This document shows positions 6,826 to 8,212 of a stretch of DNA of 8,212 nt, piece by piece (the stretch's first letter is position 1; each line of letters starts with the position of its first letter). The notes under the pieces are model-generated. The model searched no databases and was not told the origin of the DNA. It saw only the letters and a program-made list of their open reading frames with translations. The DNA comes from Nitrospirota bacterium (GTDB lineage Bacteria > Nitrospirota > Thermodesulfovibrionia > Thermodesulfovibrionales > JdFR-85). A program made the position numbers and the translations under genes. The stretch lies in assembly GCA_003232715.1 (NCBI GenBank), contig QIJG01000129.1, forward strand, positions 1-8,212, read 5' to 3'.

Positions 6826-7662
6826 TTACTTAACTACCAATACCGTACAGGAAGCGTGCCCGATAACCCTTTCTGCTACACTTCCCATCAATAGTCTTTT
6901 AAGTCCTGTTTTGCCATGGCTTCCGACAACGATAAGGTCAATATTTTCTTTTTCAGCAAGATCAATGATCATCTCGTAAACAGTGCCCACGGGTGTTCCG
7001 GTCGTAACCTTTATACCCTTTTCCCCGGCCATTTTACAGGCCTCCCGGACCAATCCCTCTGCTTCCCTGACTTCGGACTCGTTTGAAGCCACTGATACGA
7101 TAACCACTTCACTCTCACACGCCGTTGCAATATCGAGGGCATCATGGACTGCCTTAGAGCTGAATTCCGAGCCGTCGGTAGCAATCAGTATCTTTTTACA
7201 CTTAAAGACTGCCGACCTTGGCACAACAAGAACATTGCATGCAGTATGTCCAATGACCCTTGCGGTAACACTTCCCATCATCAGTCTGTTAATATCTGTC
7301 CTGCCGCGTCTCCCCATTATGATCAGGTCGGCCTTTAGTCCGGACGCCTCCTTAACTATGTATCTGTAGGGCTCCTCGCCTTTGTGTGTTATTGTTTCAC
7401 AGGTAACCCCCTCCTTTTCAGCCCTTTCTTTTATGCCCTCGAGGTCTCTTCCTGTATCTTTTTCTATCGTTTCTACAAGTCCGGGGGCATAAGCCTCTAA
7501 TTCAGGGTTTATTTCAACTACGGAGATGACATACAGTTTGCTATTGCATCTCTTTGCAATGCTTATAGCCTCTCTGACAGCCCCTTCACTGAATTCCGAC
7601 CCGTCTGTACATAAGAGGAGTCTCTCAAGCCTTATATCCGGGCACGCATTAAGTGTATTCAT
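6826..7662 (-). CDS. Tandem-domain universal stress protein (UspA family)
   Basis: The protein is 278 residues from the ATG at 7662 and consists of two UspA folds. Domain 1 (about 11-148) starts LERLLLCTDGSEFSEGA and carries the ATP-binding signature G-2x-G-9x-GS at G117-S131. Domain 2 (about 156-278) starts CKKILIATDGSEFSSKA and carries the same signature at G247-S261 (GSHG...MGS). Both domains therefore belong to the ATP-binding class, and the protein can form a pseudo-dimer on its own. No membrane segment or signal is seen, so it is cytoplasmic. Family members support survival under starvation, oxidative or respiratory stress, but the exact role is usually unknown. A TTG at 7698 would extend the N-terminus by 12 residues into the upstream gene; the ATG is preferred because it sits one base after the upstream stop, with AGGGGG nearby as a binding site. 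The duplicated domains still share short DNA matches, for example ACACTTCCCATCA in both halves of the + strand. Confidence 0.93.
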   Translation of the reverse strand: MNTLNACPDIRLERLLLCTDGSEFSEGAVREAISIAKRCNSKLYVISVVEINPELEAYAPGLVETIEKDTGRDLEGIKERAEKEGVTCETITHKGEEPYRYIVKEASGLKADLIIMGRRGRTDINRLMMGSVTARVIGHTACNVLVVPRSAVFKCKKILIATDGSEFSSKAVHDALDIATACESEVVIVSVASNESEVREAEGLVREACKMAGEKGIKVTTGTPVGTVYEMIIDLAEKENIDLIVVGSHGKTGLKRLLMGSVAERVIGHASCTVLVVK

Positions 7663-7663
7663 A

Positions 7664-8077
7664 TTAATGACCCCCTGTAATAAACCCGCTCGCTGCAAGC
7701 AGGAGGATCAGGATTTGCACAATGACGATAATCGCAAAAGGAGTATCCTTTTTACGTATAAAATCAGGAAGTATCACTGCAAAGCAGACGAGTGTGCCTG
7801 CGGCCAACAGGATTATTCCCAGGAAACTTACTATATCACCATGATTAAGTAAGGGGACCCAGTCCCATCCGGTTGGCATTCCCGTTTTTTCAACAAAATC
7901 GTGTACCCTCATTCCCCAGTATTCCGGGATTTCATTAACCGGAACCAGGGTTGGAAGAAGGCCGCTTAGATAAACAAAAAACCCGAAGACCAGGAGCGCC
8001 AACCCCCCAAGGGATATCGTTTGAAGGACGGATGCATATTTCAGCTGTTCTTCTGATGGCTTTGTTTTATTACTCAT
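7664..8077 (-). CDS. Small three-helix membrane protein encoded next to a TauE/SafE-type permease (possibly DUF1634-like)
   Basis: The protein is 137 residues. A short cytosolic-looking N-terminus (MSNKTKPSEEQLKYA) is followed by three hydrophobic helices at about 20-43, 80-103 and 112-132. A long loop between helices 1 and 2 is rich in aromatic residues and histidine (PEYWGMRVHDFVEK, then GWDWVPLLNHGD). The second half, with a long helix, then PDFIRKKDTPFAIIVIVQ and a last helix, recalls DUF1634 proteins, which are often encoded beside TauE/SafE permeases. I offer this as a resemblance, not a firm assignment. It starts six bases after the permease stop, using the GGGGGTG at the permease end as its likely ribosome binding site, and its stop is one base before the UspA start. 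A role as an accessory subunit of the permease is an inference from context. Function is otherwise unknown. Confidence 0.75.
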   Translation of the reverse strand: MSNKTKPSEEQLKYASVLQTISLGGLALLVFGFFVYLSGLLPTLVPVNEIPEYWGMRVHDFVEKTGMPTGWDWVPLLNHGDIVSFLGIILLAAGTLVCFAVILPDFIRKKDTPFAIIVIVQILILLLAASGFITGGH

Positions 8078-8083
8078 AATTTG

Positions 8084-8212
8084 TCACCCCCATATTCCAA
8101 GACCTTTTAAGAGTGCCCTGAATCCGGCAAGGAAGAGAATGGTTACGACAATCCATTTTACTGCCTTGGGCTTTGCCCTTGCCAGTATTCTAACACCTAT
8201 TCTCGTGCCGAG
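8084..8212 (-). CDS. C-terminus of a TauE/SafE-family (DUF81) membrane permease (partial, 5' end outside window)
   Basis: The - strand frame is open from the window edge to a TGA at 8084-8086 and gives 42 residues. It begins LGTRIGVRILARAKPKAVKW, then IVVTILFLAGFRALLKGLGI, and ends WG. This is the pattern of the end of TauE/SafE proteins: a cytosolic LG.R.G turn, a short basic loop, then a last transmembrane helix ending in a KGLG-type tail. Family members export sulfite, sulfoacetate or other organic sulfur anions across the inner membrane, and many have unknown substrates. It is the first visible gene of a tightly packed operon with the small membrane protein and the UspA protein. The assignment rests on a short tail. 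Confidence 0.68.
   Translation of the reverse strand, partial: LGTRIGVRILARAKPKAVKWIVVTILFLAGFRALLKGLGIWG

Noticed and set aside
7663..7698. Upstream TTG start (7698) giving a 290-residue UspA protein
   Set aside because: It would add 12 non-conserved residues and overlap the end of the upstream gene by 35 bases; the ATG at 7662 fits the family start and the operon spacing.

Overview
The window looks like a chromosomal segment of a Gram-negative environmental bacterium, plausibly an anaerobe of the sulfur cycle (Nitrospirota or a former deltaproteobacterial lineage). This is an inference. It rests on two NtrC/sigma-54 type regulators, a TauE/SafE-type exporter operon with a universal stress protein, frequent AGG (Arg) and ATA (Ile) codons, and tight gene packing. 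No RNA gene, CRISPR array, insertion sequence or phage gene was recognised.

Layout. (1) 2-1937, + strand: the tail of an unrecognised gene, followed by a GT39/ArnT-like membrane glycosyltransferase. (2) 1938-2102: a convergent gap with an unusual C5G9 tract and no gene. (3) 2103-4990, - strand: a two-component operon of a membrane histidine kinase and an NtrC-family response regulator, joined by an ATGA start/stop overlap. (4) 4991-5395: a divergent control region that also holds the decayed 3' end of a second histidine kinase gene, on the + strand. (5) 5396-6754, + strand: a second, intact NtrC-family response regulator. (6) 6826-8212, - strand: an apparent operon running from the right edge, with a TauE/SafE-type permease (C-terminus only), a small three-helix membrane protein and a tandem-domain universal stress protein. 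It ends at a hairpin with a T-rich tail that overlaps the end of the second regulator gene.

How the parts may work together. The intact kinase should sense a periplasmic or membrane signal and phosphorylate the adjacent regulator, which would then activate sigma-54 promoters. The second regulator keeps every catalytic motif, but the kinase gene directly upstream of it is a relic: the ATP-lid motif is destroyed and the reading frame is shifted. The second regulator is therefore now an orphan, or is served by the neighbouring kinase or one encoded elsewhere. The permease, small membrane protein and UspA genes are probably co-transcribed and may link sulfur oxyanion or other anion export to stress physiology. 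No sigma-54 promoter was found by eye inside the window, so the targets of the regulators are not visible here.
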